64,000 nucleotides of DNA from Fluviicola sp. Its GTDB lineage: Bacteria; Bacteroidota; Bacteroidia; Flavobacteriales_D; Crocinitomicaceae. Shown piece after piece: positions 17,525 to 26,701 of the stretch (the stretch's first letter is position 1; each line of letters begins with the position of its first letter). Location: the NCBI GenBank assembly GCA_002734085.1, contig NVXV01000017.1, positions 16,147 to 80,146 of the forward strand, read 5' to 3'. Position numbers and translations under genes: made by a program. Below the pieces are notes generated by a model, which saw only the letters and a list, made by a program, of their open reading frames with translations, did no database searches and was not told where the DNA came from.

Positions 17525-18775
17525 TTACAAATACTCAATTAAAAACCATCCTAAAAAACCAAATAAATAAATGATACCTAGCCAACTTAAAAGACGCATG
17601 AATTTCCCTGGACTATTTTCTTTTCCGATTTTATCAGACATTACTAATCGGAAGTTGAGAATTGCAATAAGTGGAGCGACGATAAACGACAAAGTTGTAG
17701 CAGAATTGACAATTAGCGAAAAACTGTTTTTATCGCCTTGATAAGCTAAGATTAACGAAAGCCCACCCGCTGCAACAACAAAAGGCATAATTCTGTTTAA
17801 TTGTAGTTTTCGTTTGCGTTCCACTTTCTTTTTGTCGAGCAACGTAATAGAGGCTCCTAAAGCTCTGCTAAACCCATCTATTACTGTTAGAAACGTAGAA
17901 AACATAATTGAAAATGCGGCAACAGAAATAATATACCTAGACCATTCTCCGATTGACGTTGTATAAAGTGAAATAACAAAAGCAGAGAAATCAGCGCCGG
18001 ACTCTGGAACAGAAATACCACTTCCATATACTAACAAGGCTCCCATACCTAAAAATAGAAATGCCAGCACTGCAGAAATCCAATAGCCTAGTCCAAATTC
18101 CTTTATGACTTCTTTTACCGATGACTTATATCCTGTTTGCTTTACTTTTTCTACCGTCCACAATGAATTCCAGGTAGATAAATCAATCGCTGTTGGCATC
18201 CAGCCCATGAGAGGAAGTAAAAAAGCCCAAGCCTTTTCATTCATTGGAGGGAAAAGAGGCATTTCCGTTGAAGGGCCTTTATACATCGCAGCAAAAAAAG
18301 CGAAAACCGTTGTGATTAAAAGAACAATTCCAAGCACTTTTATCAGTTTTTCCATGACATTGAACTGACCAAAAACGAGTAAGGCCGTACAACCAATAAA
18401 TAATACATAATGCGTGAAATTTGGAATTCCCGTAATTTCAGAAAGTCCAAATAGGTTTTCCATAAAACCAATGGTTACAGCACCCACGGCGGCTGTAACA
18501 AACAACATGGAAACGACAGTCATTGCCAAATAGGCGTAGAGCCAAAATTTATGTAGCCTATAATAACCTGAAATAATAGATTCACCTGTGGCTGCTGCGT
18601 ATCGAGAGCCGTATTCAAAAAAAGGATATTTCAATATGTTGGCCAGCGCCACAAATCCAATCAATGTAAACCCAAATAAAGCTCCCGCCTTTGTACTTTG
18701 CACTAGGTGACTAACACCAATTGCAGTGGCAGCGAATAAAATCCCGGGACCTAATATGTTTTTCCAATTAGTCAT
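17525..18775 (-). CDS. Nramp-family-like membrane transporter lacking canonical metal motifs
   Basis: The product has 416 residues with about eleven hydrophobic segments in the LeuT/Nramp order. The first helix reads FAATAIGVSHLVQSTKAG where metal-transporting Nramps carry DPGN, and the sixth reads MGWMPTAIDLSTW where they carry MPH. The usual manganese/iron ligands are therefore not visible. It belongs to a divergent Nramp-related group, and its substrate should not be assumed to be Mn2+ or Fe2+. It lies 4 bp from the lipoprotein gene upstream and directly next to the phosphopantetheinyl transferase. Confidence 0.75.
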   Translation of the reverse strand: MTNWKNILGPGILFAATAIGVSHLVQSTKAGALFGFTLIGFVALANILKYPFFEYGSRYAAATGESIISGYYRLHKFWLYAYLAMTVVSMLFVTAAVGAVTIGFMENLFGLSEITGIPNFTHYVLFIGCTALLVFGQFNVMEKLIKVLGIVLLITTVFAFFAAMYKGPSTEMPLFPPMNEKAWAFLLPLMGWMPTAIDLSTWNSLWTVEKVKQTGYKSSVKEVIKEFGLGYWISAVLAFLFLGMGALLVYGSGISVPESGADFSAFVISLYTTSIGEWSRYIISVAAFSIMFSTFLTVIDGFSRALGASITLLDKKKVERKRKLQLNRIMPFVVAAGGLSLILAYQGDKNSFSLIVNSATTLSFIVAPLIAILNFRLVMSDKIGKENSPGKFMRLLSWLGIIYLFGFLGWFLIEYL

Positions 18776-18779
18776 TCAA

Positions 18780-19439
18780 TCAGGCTGTCCATTCGTTGTG
18801 TACAAGTGCTTTTAACTTCCAAGTTCCTTTCACTTTTTCGATAACCAGCATCAAGGAACGCCAATCCATTCCCATAGATTCTTCTGATGCAGGTTTGTGA
18901 ATTTCAATGATTGTAGCATTTGGAAAAACTTCTTTGACATTATTTAATTGGTTTCCTCTTGAGGGAATAGTGTCTTTCAATAATTCATTTGACTCAGCAG
19001 TAAGATTAAAGTCAGTAACGAATCGATTAAAATATTCCTGAATAGACAATTTAATTTCCTCTCCCGAACCGTCAAAAGTTCCCCAAACCACTTTCTTTTC
19101 TGTTTCGAAAAGGACATTGAATTCAGGTTTAGTTAACGAAACTATTTTTGATGTATCGACATAAGCATAAGGAGACAAGTATACTTTTTTAGCAACGAAA
19201 TCATTCCATTTTTCATAAGACTTTTCATTGAGGGTTTTGGCGACATATTGAGCGAACTCAATGGCAGTCATCTTTACTTCTTCTTGAGCAGTATCTTGCT
19301 CTTCGACCTCTTCATCCGTTACTAACTGTTCATCCTCTTGGGGTTGCTTATCGCTTGACTCCTCCGTTGATGAGGTTTCACAGCCTATAAATGAGAAAAT
19401 TATAAATGCGGTTAGCAACCTAAACTGTAGTGTATTCAT
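18780..19439 (-). CDS. Hypothetical lipoprotein
   Basis: The product has 219 residues. The signal sequence ends in the lipobox SFIGC near residue 20, followed by an acidic, low-complexity linker (Ser, Glu, Asp, Gln) to about residue 55. A compact domain after that contains VAKTLNEKSYEKW and a C-terminal TWKLKALVHNEWT, reminiscent of small NTF2-like or DUF-type lipoproteins. No function can be assigned. It is the first gene of the unit with the Nramp-like transporter (4-bp spacing). Confidence 0.65.
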   Translation of the reverse strand: MNTLQFRLLTAFIIFSFIGCETSSTEESSDKQPQEDEQLVTDEEVEEQDTAQEEVKMTAIEFAQYVAKTLNEKSYEKWNDFVAKKVYLSPYAYVDTSKIVSLTKPEFNVLFETEKKVVWGTFDGSGEEIKLSIQEYFNRFVTDFNLTAESNELLKDTIPSRGNQLNNVKEVFPNATIIEIHKPASEESMGMDWRSLMLVIEKVKGTWKLKALVHNEWTA

Positions 19440-19872
19440 AAGAATTTGATCAACTGTTCTGTACGAAAATACAATTTTTTTGGAATCATAATTAAAAGAT
19501 AATCGGGATTGTTATAATTAGAGTGATGTAAATATGTCGTACCTACGGCACTCATAAAATGAGATCTTACTTTTTATCTCTGGCATGAATGCCTGAGCTA
19601 AAAAATGACAGTGCTTACAGCACTAAAAGTATGTTTTATTTTGAATCAGATAAGTTTATCATAAGTAAGTTGTAGCCTCCAAGAATAAACTAGAAGGTTA
19701 CTACTTTCAAAAAGTGTTGTAACCACGAATATTTTTAGTTCCTGCGTTCATGCAGAATAAAAATATTCTCCTAATAAAAGTGTCGTAGACACGACCCATA
19801 AAACAGAGTATATCTTATTTTTCAATGCATTTTAAATTTCTCAAAACATTTCTTATTCAGATTTTACTTAAT
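19440..19872. repeat. Gene-free gap with REP-like palindromes (family I)
   Basis: No plausible gene was seen in these 433 bp. It contains CGTACCTACGGCACTC (19538-19553), the inverted repeat GGCATgaATGCC (19582-19593) and the palindrome GTGCTtacAGCAC (19611-19623). A pair ATATTTTTA/AAATATT flanks a short stem near 19729-19766, and AGTGTCGTAGACACGAC lies near 19779. The first and third blocks recur in the same order at 56028-56100 and in inverted orientation at 32236-32323, so this is a dispersed repeat. Confidence 0.65.
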
Positions 19873-20613
19873 TTAGAACTGATTTAGAAATTCAGTCTCT
19901 TCTCCTTTTTTGAGTGCCTTCAAATAAGCCGAGCCTATAATTCCTCCATTCAGATTTTTAGCAGCACCATTAAAACTGTGGCGATCACTGATTCCAAAAC
20001 CAATCATGACGGGTGTTGCACCGCAAAGACTTTTAATTTCTTCGTATCGTGCACTAAGTTTATTGTTACCAGCGACTTCTCCTCCTGTGATGCTGTTGGT
20101 GGACACCAAATAAACAAATCCGTTTTTTGATAATTCTGCTGCTTTTTGAATTCTTGCATCTGTTGTACGAGGAGTTACCAAAAAACAAACGGGTATTTCA
20201 AACGCTTCAAATATGCTTTTATAGCGCTCTTGGTATAAATCGATTTCCAAATCAGGTATAATAAACCCAGAAACATTGGCCTTTTTTGAAAGCTCTAAAA
20301 AACGTTCTAGCCCAAACAAAAGAATTGGATTTAGGTAGCCCATAAGTACAATCGGAAGTGTAGACTTTCTTTCATTTAATTGCCCGAAAAGTATGTCTAA
20401 ATTCATTCCGTTTTGAAGGGCAATCGTACTGGTCTCTTGAATAGTGGGGCCATCTGCCATCGGGTCTGAAAACGGAATTCCGAGTTCTATAAAATTAACA
20501 TTTTTACTATCAAATAGTGCTAGCTGACGATCTAAGTCATCTATTTTTGGATAACCAGCCGTTGTGAATATACTGAGAAGTGGCTTACTTTGATTTTTAA
20601 AAAGTGCTTTCAT
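19873..20613 (-). CDS. trpA: Tryptophan synthase alpha chain
   Basis: The 246-residue product is normal for TrpA. It has [19 protein letters not shown] with the catalytic Glu and Asp, a TTAGYP start segment and the phosphate-binding IGFGIS. It splits indole-3-glycerol phosphate to indole and glyceraldehyde-3-phosphate in complex with TrpB. It is the last gene of the trp operon and overlaps trpB by 17 bp. Nothing resembling a clear terminator follows before the repeat region. Confidence 0.95.
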   Translation of the reverse strand: MKALFKNQSKPLLSIFTTAGYPKIDDLDRQLALFDSKNVNFIELGIPFSDPMADGPTIQETSTIALQNGMNLDILFGQLNERKSTLPIVLMGYLNPILLFGLERFLELSKKANVSGFIIPDLEIDLYQERYKSIFEAFEIPVCFLVTPRTTDARIQKAAELSKNGFVYLVSTNSITGGEVAGNNKLSARYEEIKSLCGATPVMIGFGISDRHSFNGAAKNLNGGIIGSAYLKALKKGEETEFLNQF

Positions 20614-21793
20614 CGTACTTATTGTTTAATAGTGTTTGCATGTCTTTGTCGCCTCTACCAGATAGATTTATAACTACGACATCATTTTTTTTGAATTCAC
20701 AATGATTGAGAGCAGCCAGTGCATGCGCCGTTTCTAATGCGGGAATAATTCCTTCTGATTTAGCCAAAAGTTGTGCTGCGTTTAAAGCTTCATTGTCGTT
20801 TATCGCTATTGCTTCAACACGACCAGAACTGATGGTTGCTGCGTGTAAAGGACCAATACCTGGATAATCCAGCCCCGCAGAAATGGAGTGAGGCTCCACA
20901 ATTTGTCCGTAAGCATCTTGCATCAATAAGGTATAGGATCCATGAATTACTCCGGGTTTACCCAAAACAGCTGTAGCCGCAGACTTACCACTTTTAATGC
21001 CTAATCCACCAGCCTCAACAGCAATTAAACGAACGTTTTCATCGTCATAGAAATGATAAAATGCACCGGCAGCATTACTTCCTCCACCAACACATGCAAT
21101 GACAATATCTGGCTTCTCATGATTTGTTTTCTGCAGTAATTGCTTTTTGATCTCCTCACTTATCACCGCTTGAAAATAAGCAACCATAGCAGGATAGGGA
21201 TGAGGACCAACTACTGACCCAATCAAATAAAATGTATCTGGATTATTGATCCAATGACGAATGGCTTCGTTGGTTGCATCTTTCAGGGTTTTACTTCCAC
21301 TTTCAGCTGAAACAACTTTTGCACCCATGTATTTCATTCGCTCCACATTAGGAGCTTGTCGATCGATATCTTTTGCTCCCATGTAGATGGTACACTCCAT
21401 ATCCATTAAAGCGCAAACAGTAGCCGTTGCAACACCGTGCTGTCCGGCTCCTGTTTCTGCGACAATTTGTGTTTTACCCATTCGTTTTGCGAGTAAAATT
21501 TGACCAATGGTATTGTTGATCTTGTGTGCACCTGTGTGGTTTAAATCTTCTCGTTTCAGAAATATTTGAGCGCCGTGTTTTTCTGATAATTTTTTGGAGA
21601 AATAAAGCGGGGTTGGTCGACCAACATAGTCTTTCAGCAAATGCTTAAACTCTGCAATAAAGTCTTCATCACCTTTATACTTGAAAAATGCCTCTTTGAG
21701 TTCCTGAACAGAAGGGTAAAGTAACTCTGGAATATAGGCTCCTCCAAACTCACCGTAAAATCCTAGTTCGTCTGTTTCTAAAATACTTTTCAT
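20597..21793 (-). CDS. trpB: Tryptophan synthase beta chain
   Basis: The 398-residue product is full length for TrpB. The PLP lysine is in [10 protein letters not shown], the catalytic Glu in AETGAGQHG, and the PLP phosphate loop reads [10 protein letters not shown]. It condenses indole with serine to tryptophan. The gene overlaps trpF by 4 bp and trpA by 17 bp, typical of tight translational coupling in this operon. Confidence 0.97.
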   Translation of the reverse strand: MKSILETDELGFYGEFGGAYIPELLYPSVQELKEAFFKYKGDEDFIAEFKHLLKDYVGRPTPLYFSKKLSEKHGAQIFLKREDLNHTGAHKINNTIGQILLAKRMGKTQIVAETGAGQHGVATATVCALMDMECTIYMGAKDIDRQAPNVERMKYMGAKVVSAESGSKTLKDATNEAIRHWINNPDTFYLIGSVVGPHPYPAMVAYFQAVISEEIKKQLLQKTNHEKPDIVIACVGGGSNAAGAFYHFYDDENVRLIAVEAGGLGIKSGKSAATAVLGKPGVIHGSYTLLMQDAYGQIVEPHSISAGLDYPGIGPLHAATISSGRVEAIAINDNEALNAAQLLAKSEGIIPALETAHALAALNHCEFKKNDVVVINLSGRGDKDMQTLLNNKYDESTF

Positions 21794-22395
21794 GATTTTA
21801 ATTCTTTTACAAATAAGTTAATCTCTTCAATGTTTTTTAATCCGGGTTTAGTTTCAAATCGACTGTTGATGTCGATACCAAAGAATAAAGGATGTTGAAT
21901 TTCTTTAATAGCTTGAACATCACCTGATGAAATTCCTCCACTCAAGAAAAAAGGAGTTTTACCCTTATATTCGTTGATGAAATTCCAGTTAAACTTTTCA
22001 CCAGAACCACCTCTTAGCTTTGTCTTTGTGTCGAATAGAAAGTAAGCGCAACAGTCTTCATAATCACGTGTTTTTTTGAAATCTTGCTTATCTGAAATGG
22101 CAAAAACTTTAACTACTGGTTTTACAGACTCGTTAATTGATTTTGAAAACTCTGGAGACTCGTCGCCATGCAACTGAATATAGTTCAAACGATATTCTGA
22201 AGCAGCATTTTCAATTTCATGCTTAGGTGAATTAACAAAAACACCGAAAGAAGGTAAATGTGATTTTAATTGATTCCCCCCAATGAACCTTGGTGAGTTT
22301 TTCGTAAAAATATGACCTATGAAGTCTATCTCACGAATCTCATCCAAAGCTTTAATGTTTTGGTGGTCTCTCATACCACAGACTTTGATTTTCAT
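21790..22395 (-). CDS. trpF: Phosphoribosylanthranilate isomerase
   Basis: The 201-residue product has [10 protein letters not shown] at the N-terminus (catalytic Cys), [11 protein letters not shown], and a C-terminal [10 protein letters not shown] with the phosphate-binding GIDINSRFE. The enzyme performs the Amadori rearrangement in tryptophan synthesis. Overlaps of 4 bp with both trpC and trpB place it inside the operon. Confidence 0.95.
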   Translation of the reverse strand: MKIKVCGMRDHQNIKALDEIREIDFIGHIFTKNSPRFIGGNQLKSHLPSFGVFVNSPKHEIENAASEYRLNYIQLHGDESPEFSKSINESVKPVVKVFAISDKQDFKKTRDYEDCCAYFLFDTKTKLRGGSGEKFNWNFINEYKGKTPFFLSGGISSGDVQAIKEIQHPLFFGIDINSRFETKPGLKNIEEINLFVKELKS

Positions 22396-23177
22396 TGTGT
22401 GACTGTTTTAAGCTGAAATGATTCAATTTTTGCGCTCGGGTTTTTATTGCCGACAATCGATTCTCCAATGAGTGCACCGTGATATCCTAAAGACGCCAGA
22501 AATTCAGTTTCTTTAGAGGTCTTTATTCCAGACTCTGAAATAAGAGTAATATCATTTGGTAAATAGGGACGAAGTTTTTCACTAATTGATAAATCTGTAG
22601 CTTGTTTCTTTAAATCTCGATTGTTTACACCTAAAATACTGATCTCATCATTGAATTTTTCCAACTCACTGTGTTCATGAACTTCCATTAGAACTTCTAG
22701 TCCCAGACTGTTTGCTATTAGTGCAAGTTCTTTGAGGTGCTGTTTTTCGAGTACAGAGGCTATCAAAAGTATACAATCTGCACCCATCGCCTTGGATTCA
22801 AAAATTTGATATTCATCCACAATGAAGTCTTTTCTTAAAACGGGAGTCTCTACTTCCTTTTTTACTTCTAACAAGTCAAGGTAATGACCACCGAAGTATT
22901 TATTGTCCGTAAGTACTGAAATTCCTGCGACCCCGCTATCTGAATAACGCTTCCCTAATTGTGTTGGATTGAGATCAGTTCTGATGGCTCCAGCGCTGGG
23001 AGATTTTCGCTTCATTTCGGCAATTATTCCGAAATTTTTCGAACGAATAGAATCACTTAACGAATTACATTCAAGTTTGAAAAATTCAGAATCCTCCAAG
23101 TTCTTTCTACTGACTTGTTTTTTTAAGTGTTCTACCTCCTGTCTTTTATGGGCGATTATTTCTGTTAGTATATTCAT
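22392..23177 (-). CDS. trpC: Indole-3-glycerol phosphate synthase
   Basis: The 261-residue product is the usual length. It has AEMKRKSPSAG near residue 52 (catalytic Lys), VLRKDFIVDEYQI, GVNNRDL and ISESGI, all in TrpC order. It closes the indole ring of indole-3-glycerol phosphate. It lies directly after trpD, 2 bp apart, and overlaps trpF by 4 bp. Confidence 0.95.
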   Translation of the reverse strand: MNILTEIIAHKRQEVEHLKKQVSRKNLEDSEFFKLECNSLSDSIRSKNFGIIAEMKRKSPSAGAIRTDLNPTQLGKRYSDSGVAGISVLTDNKYFGGHYLDLLEVKKEVETPVLRKDFIVDEYQIFESKAMGADCILLIASVLEKQHLKELALIANSLGLEVLMEVHEHSELEKFNDEISILGVNNRDLKKQATDLSISEKLRPYLPNDITLISESGIKTSKETEFLASLGYHGALIGESIVGNKNPSAKIESFQLKTVTQ

Positions 23178-23179
23178 GA

Positions 23180-24181
23180 TTAATTCGTTTTATGATATTT
23201 GATAAATGATTCAAAATGGCGAAATGCATCACCTGAATGGATGTGAGCAAGAGCAGTTGCAAAAGCTTCATCTATTTTTTTAGCTGGATTTAAAGTAACG
23301 ATTCCCTGTGCCGTATTAAGCGCGACAACAAGGTTCTGAGAAGAAGTTCCTTCACCTTTTAAAATGCTTGTGAGAATTTGCGCAGCTTCCTCAGTACTGT
23401 CTCCCCCGTGGATTTCTTGCGGGTTGATACTTTCCACGTTTACGTTTGTTGCATTTAGAATCGTATCATCCAACTTTGAAAAGACACGCGTATCTCCCGT
23501 TAAACTTATTTCATCGTATCCATCCATACTGTGCAAAACTGAATAGTTTTTACGATGCGAACTCAATACGTGGTGATAGATTCTGGCAAGTTCCAAACTA
23601 AATGTACCCGTTAATTGATAGGCAGGTTGCACTGGATTTACAAGTGGTCCCATGATATTGAAAAAAGTTGGAATACCAAGTGATTTTCTCAGCGGAGCCA
23701 CTTTTTTCATTACTGGATGGAATAGTGGAGCGTGTAAGAAACATAAATTGAATTGTTCTTTTTGCTTATTTAAGTCGCCTGAGTCATTTGAAAACTTTAC
23801 GCCTAAATGTTCCAATACATTTGAAGAACCGCACATTGAGGACACGCCATAATTTCCATGCTTTATAACTTGATAACCCATACTTGCCAGTACAAAAGAA
23901 GTTGTAGTTGAGATGTTAAATGTGTTCTTCCCATCTCCGCCCGTTCCACATAAATCGATTGCATTTGAAGCATCAATGTCTGGTGTTATAGCCAGCTCAA
24001 GAAGTGCTTCCCGAAAACCTTGGATTTCATCCAATGTTAATGATCTTGTTTGTAGTGAAACCATTAGACCAACAATTTCGTGGTCTGAAAAGGCATCTTT
24101 TCCAATACCTAGAATGATTTCTTTGGCTTGACTTTTTGTCAAACTTCTATGTTGTATTAATTGTGTTAATGTTGCTTGCAT
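23180..24181 (-). CDS. trpD: Anthranilate phosphoribosyltransferase
   Basis: About 333 residues from the ATG at 24181. A TTG at 24193 would add four residues and is less likely. The DLCGTGGDGKNTFNIST loop (PRPP binding), KHGNYGVSS and FNIMGPLVNP are all diagnostic of TrpD. It joins anthranilate to PRPP. It overlaps trpG by 16 bp. Confidence 0.95.
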   Translation of the reverse strand: MQATLTQLIQHRSLTKSQAKEIILGIGKDAFSDHEIVGLMVSLQTRSLTLDEIQGFREALLELAITPDIDASNAIDLCGTGGDGKNTFNISTTTSFVLASMGYQVIKHGNYGVSSMCGSSNVLEHLGVKFSNDSGDLNKQKEQFNLCFLHAPLFHPVMKKVAPLRKSLGIPTFFNIMGPLVNPVQPAYQLTGTFSLELARIYHHVLSSHRKNYSVLHSMDGYDEISLTGDTRVFSKLDDTILNATNVNVESINPQEIHGGDSTEEAAQILTSILKGEGTSSQNLVVALNTAQGIVTLNPAKKIDEAFATALAHIHSGDAFRHFESFIKYHKTN

Positions 24182-24741
24182 GATACTATCCAATTATTAA
24201 TTATTGTTCTGCCTTCGGGTGTCAAAACGCTCTCTGGATGGAATTGAATTCCGTAATTTTTTCTTGTTTTGTGCGCGAGTCCCATGACTTGATTATTAAA
24301 GTTTGCGATAGACTCGAGCGAGTTGGGTAGGGTAGCATTCACTTGCCAACTGTGATATCGACCCACAGTCAGTTTGTTATTTAAAGATTTGAATAGAAAA
24401 TTAGAATTGTCAATTTCAATATCAGATGATTTTCCGTGAATAATTTCTGGTGCAATTTCATTTGCTCCACCATAATATTCAGCAAGCGCTTGATGTCCTA
24501 GGCATACGCCGAGAATTGATTTACTTTCACCGAATTGATCTATTACTTTGAGTAAATCTCCAGCTTCTGAAGGAATTCCTGGTCCTGGAGAAAGTAAAAT
24601 CCCATCTGCTTTAGCCAGAATATCATAGTCGATTTCGTCGTTTCGCATGACAATTGTTTGTTTAACAGCGTCATTTTCTCTAATGTATCGAACAAGGTTG
24701 AAAACAAAAGAGTCGTAGTTATCTATTATTGCTATTTGCAT
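24166..24741 (-). CDS. trpG: Anthranilate synthase glutamine amidotransferase component
   Basis: The 191-residue product has DNYDSFVFNL at the N-terminus, LLSPGPG, GVCLGHQA with the nucleophilic Cys, and FHPES with the catalytic His and Glu. It supplies ammonia to TrpE. A role as the glutaminase of aminodeoxychorismate synthase (PabA) is possible in addition, but its position between trpE and trpD makes TrpG the main call. It overlaps trpE by 10 bp. Confidence 0.95.
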   Translation of the reverse strand: MQIAIIDNYDSFVFNLVRYIRENDAVKQTIVMRNDEIDYDILAKADGILLSPGPGIPSEAGDLLKVIDQFGESKSILGVCLGHQALAEYYGGANEIAPEIIHGKSSDIEIDNSNFLFKSLNNKLTVGRYHSWQVNATLPNSLESIANFNNQVMGLAHKTRKNYGIQFHPESVLTPEGRTIINNWIVSCKQH

Positions 24742-26129
24742 GTCAGTTCTGGTTTTTTCGTTTGTGATTTTTGGATGGCACTTCGAATTGCACGGAGTTT
24801 ATTGTCGACTTCTTGATACTCACTTTCTGAAATACTATCAAGAACAATTCCGGCTCCAGCTTGATAGTGAAGTTCGTTGTTTTTTGATAAGATGGAACGA
24901 ATAACAATTGCCATATTGATATCACCATTGGCACTTATGAAGCCAATGCCTCCTCCATAAAACTCTCTTTGCTTCTCTTCGTATTTTGAAATCAACTCGA
25001 GCGCTTTTGGTTTCGGTGCACCTGAAAGGGTTCCAGCAGGGAAAGTATTTAAATAAAGTTCCAATGCATTTTTCATTTCCACTTGTCCAGTAATTCTGGA
25101 AACCAAATGAATTACATGACTGAAAGATTGAATCTCTTTCAATCGATCTACTTTGACATTTTCGCAGTATTTACTCAAATCATTTCTTGCTAAATCGACC
25201 AACATCGTATGTTCTGCATTTTCTTTTTCATCTTTTTTTAGAAATTCAGTTTTAGCCATGTCTTCATCATGATCTCCTGTCTTTTTTACAGTTCCTGCAA
25301 TCGGATGGATTTCTGCAATTCCATTTTTGACAATGAGTTGAGCTTCTGGTGAAGATCCAAATAGACGATGTGTTTCGTAGTCAAAATAAAATAGGTAGGG
25401 GGAAGGGTTCGTTCGTCTTAACTGACGGTAAACTTGAAAGTCTTCTCCTACAAATCGTTGACTAAATCTTCTCGAAAGAACAATTTGAAAAACATCTCCA
25501 CGACGCACATGTTCTTTACCTTTTTCAACGATTGATTTAAAGTGATTTTTATCGAATGGTGTTGTTTCTTCATGGTGTAACTCAAACGGATAATCCGGAT
25601 AGTTTCTAAAGTTTATTTTATGCAGAAGGTCGTCAAAATTTTCAGTGAAATCAGAAGTTGTATTCTCTATGATTGTACCTTCATCGTTAAAATGATCCAG
25701 TATAATCATGTATTTGTAAAGGACGAGGTGAACATCTGGTAGGTCAAACGACTTCTCTTTTTCAATCACCTTTTTCTCAAGGTACCTGGAAGTTTCAAAA
25801 CCAGTATAAGCAAAGAAACCGTTTAAACTATTTTTATTTTCGAATTGAAATGTATCGATGAGTTCATGCAGAATTTCTGCGATGTTTCGTTTTACAAAAG
25901 TACTTTTACTTTGCACTTTTCCCTCAAGAATCAACTCATAAGCTCCATCACGAATTATGATTTCAGCTAAAGGCTCAAAGCCAATGAGGGACTTACTATC
26001 TGAGCGATCGTGGTAGTCGTTACTTTCCAGTAAACAGGGCTTGCGATACTGATCTCTCAGACTTAAATAAATGCCTACAGGTGAATGTGTATCGGCATTA
26101 AAAGATTTATGTTTTGAATAAATATTCAT
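24732..26129 (-). CDS. trpE: Anthranilate synthase component I
   Basis: The 465-residue product has the N-terminal LLES motif for tryptophan feedback binding. The C-terminal chorismate-binding domain has FQIVLSRRFSQRF, GSSPEAQL, PIAGTVKKTGD, HTMLVDLARND and TFPAGTLSGAPKPKA. It converts chorismate plus ammonia to anthranilate. It is the first structural gene of the operon and lies 34 bp downstream of the attenuator hairpin. Confidence 0.96.
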   Translation of the reverse strand: MNIYSKHKSFNADTHSPVGIYLSLRDQYRKPCLLESNDYHDRSDSKSLIGFEPLAEIIIRDGAYELILEGKVQSKSTFVKRNIAEILHELIDTFQFENKNSLNGFFAYTGFETSRYLEKKVIEKEKSFDLPDVHLVLYKYMIILDHFNDEGTIIENTTSDFTENFDDLLHKINFRNYPDYPFELHHEETTPFDKNHFKSIVEKGKEHVRRGDVFQIVLSRRFSQRFVGEDFQVYRQLRRTNPSPYLFYFDYETHRLFGSSPEAQLIVKNGIAEIHPIAGTVKKTGDHDEDMAKTEFLKKDEKENAEHTMLVDLARNDLSKYCENVKVDRLKEIQSFSHVIHLVSRITGQVEMKNALELYLNTFPAGTLSGAPKPKALELISKYEEKQREFYGGGIGFISANGDINMAIVIRSILSKNNELHYQAGAGIVLDSISESEYQEVDNKLRAIRSAIQKSQTKKPELTCK

Positions 26130-26162
26130 TTTAAAGATGTGTTTAATAAAAAAAATGGGAAC

Positions 26163-26194
26163 AAAAAAAACGGCTTCTCGTGTGAGAAGCCGTT
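26163..26194 (-). terminator. trp attenuator hairpin (intrinsic terminator)
   Basis: On the minus strand an 11-bp perfect stem AACGGCTTCTC / GAGAAGCCGTT with a four-base loop is followed by a run of eight or more T. It sits between the leader peptide stop (26219) and trpE. The 5' arm and loop contain CTCACAC, which is complementary to GTGTGAG inside the leader reading frame (26237-26243), giving a candidate antiterminator pairing. Confidence 0.88.
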
Positions 26195-26218
26195 CGGAAT
26201 ACTATAGTATATTAAATA

Positions 26219-26293
26219 CTATGATTGCCAGCTCAACTCACACCATCGTGAATTTAGCCACCACCAATTTGTATTTAAATTTAATTTCGTCAT
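26219..26293 (-). CDS. trpL: trp operon leader peptide (24 aa, five Trp codons)
   Basis: The reading frame ATG at 26293 to TAG at 26219 encodes MTKLNLNTNWWWLNSRWCEL followed by SWQS. It has five tryptophans in 24 residues, three of them consecutive. This is a classic attenuation leader. The ribosome would stall at the Trp codons when charged tRNA-Trp is scarce. The frame is too short for normal gene calling. Only seven bases separate its ATG from the promoter -7 element, so the transcript may be leaderless or nearly so. It lies upstream of the attenuator hairpin and trpE. Confidence 0.9.
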   Translation of the reverse strand: MTKLNLNTNWWWLNSRWCELSWQS

Positions 26294-26300
26294 CGTGGAA

Positions 26301-26333
26301 CAAATATAGAGAATAAGATTTTATAAAAACAAA
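26301..26333 (-). promoter_or_regulatory. trp operon promoter (Bacteroidota type)
   Basis: On the minus strand TTTG (26330-26333) and TATATTTG (26301-26308, matching TAnnTTTG) are 21 bp apart, the spacing of Bacteroidota -33/-7 promoters. Transcription would begin about at the leader ATG (26293). Confidence 0.8.
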
Positions 26334-26437
26334 TTTTTGTTGAGAAAAGTTTTTAATTGTCTTGTTGAACGAGGGTTGTGATTGTCCTAGGTGGTTTCTC
26401 GCTTTTTGCTCGAAATCGTAATGAACTGGTTGAGACG

Positions 26438-26701
26438 TTAATTCTCAGAAACTTTCTTCCTCCGCGGATTCTCAGGCACTGGATCATGTCCACAACCGCC
26501 CCAGGGATGACAAGATGCAATGCGTTTTATTGCCATCCAGCCACCTCTTAGAACACCCCATTCTTTCAAAGCCTCAATGGAATACTGAGAACAAGTAGGG
26601 GTATATCTGCAGCTCGCTGGCAAAATGGGACTAATAATCCATTGATAAATTTTAATCAATAGAATAAAAGGAAACCGTATGATTTTCTTGATAATTTCCA
26701 C
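26438..26701 (-). CDS. yidD: Membrane protein insertion efficiency factor YidD
   Basis: The 87-residue product has the full YidD signature: an amphipathic, hydrophobic start, [20 protein letters not shown], and a C-terminal [14 protein letters not shown]. It is a peripheral inner-membrane protein that helps YidC/Sec insertion. Its usual neighbours (rnpA, yidC) are not here, which is common in this phylum. It is a single gene bordered by the trp promoter region on one side and a repeat-rich gap on the other. Confidence 0.93.
   Translation of the reverse strand: MEIIKKIIRFPFILLIKIYQWIISPILPASCRYTPTCSQYSIEALKEWGVLRGGWMAIKRIASCHPWGGCGHDPVPENPRRKKVSEN

Noticed and set aside
17525..18775. Mn/Fe-specific MntH
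   Set aside because: The DPGN and MPH motifs are not visible, so a specific metal cannot be claimed.
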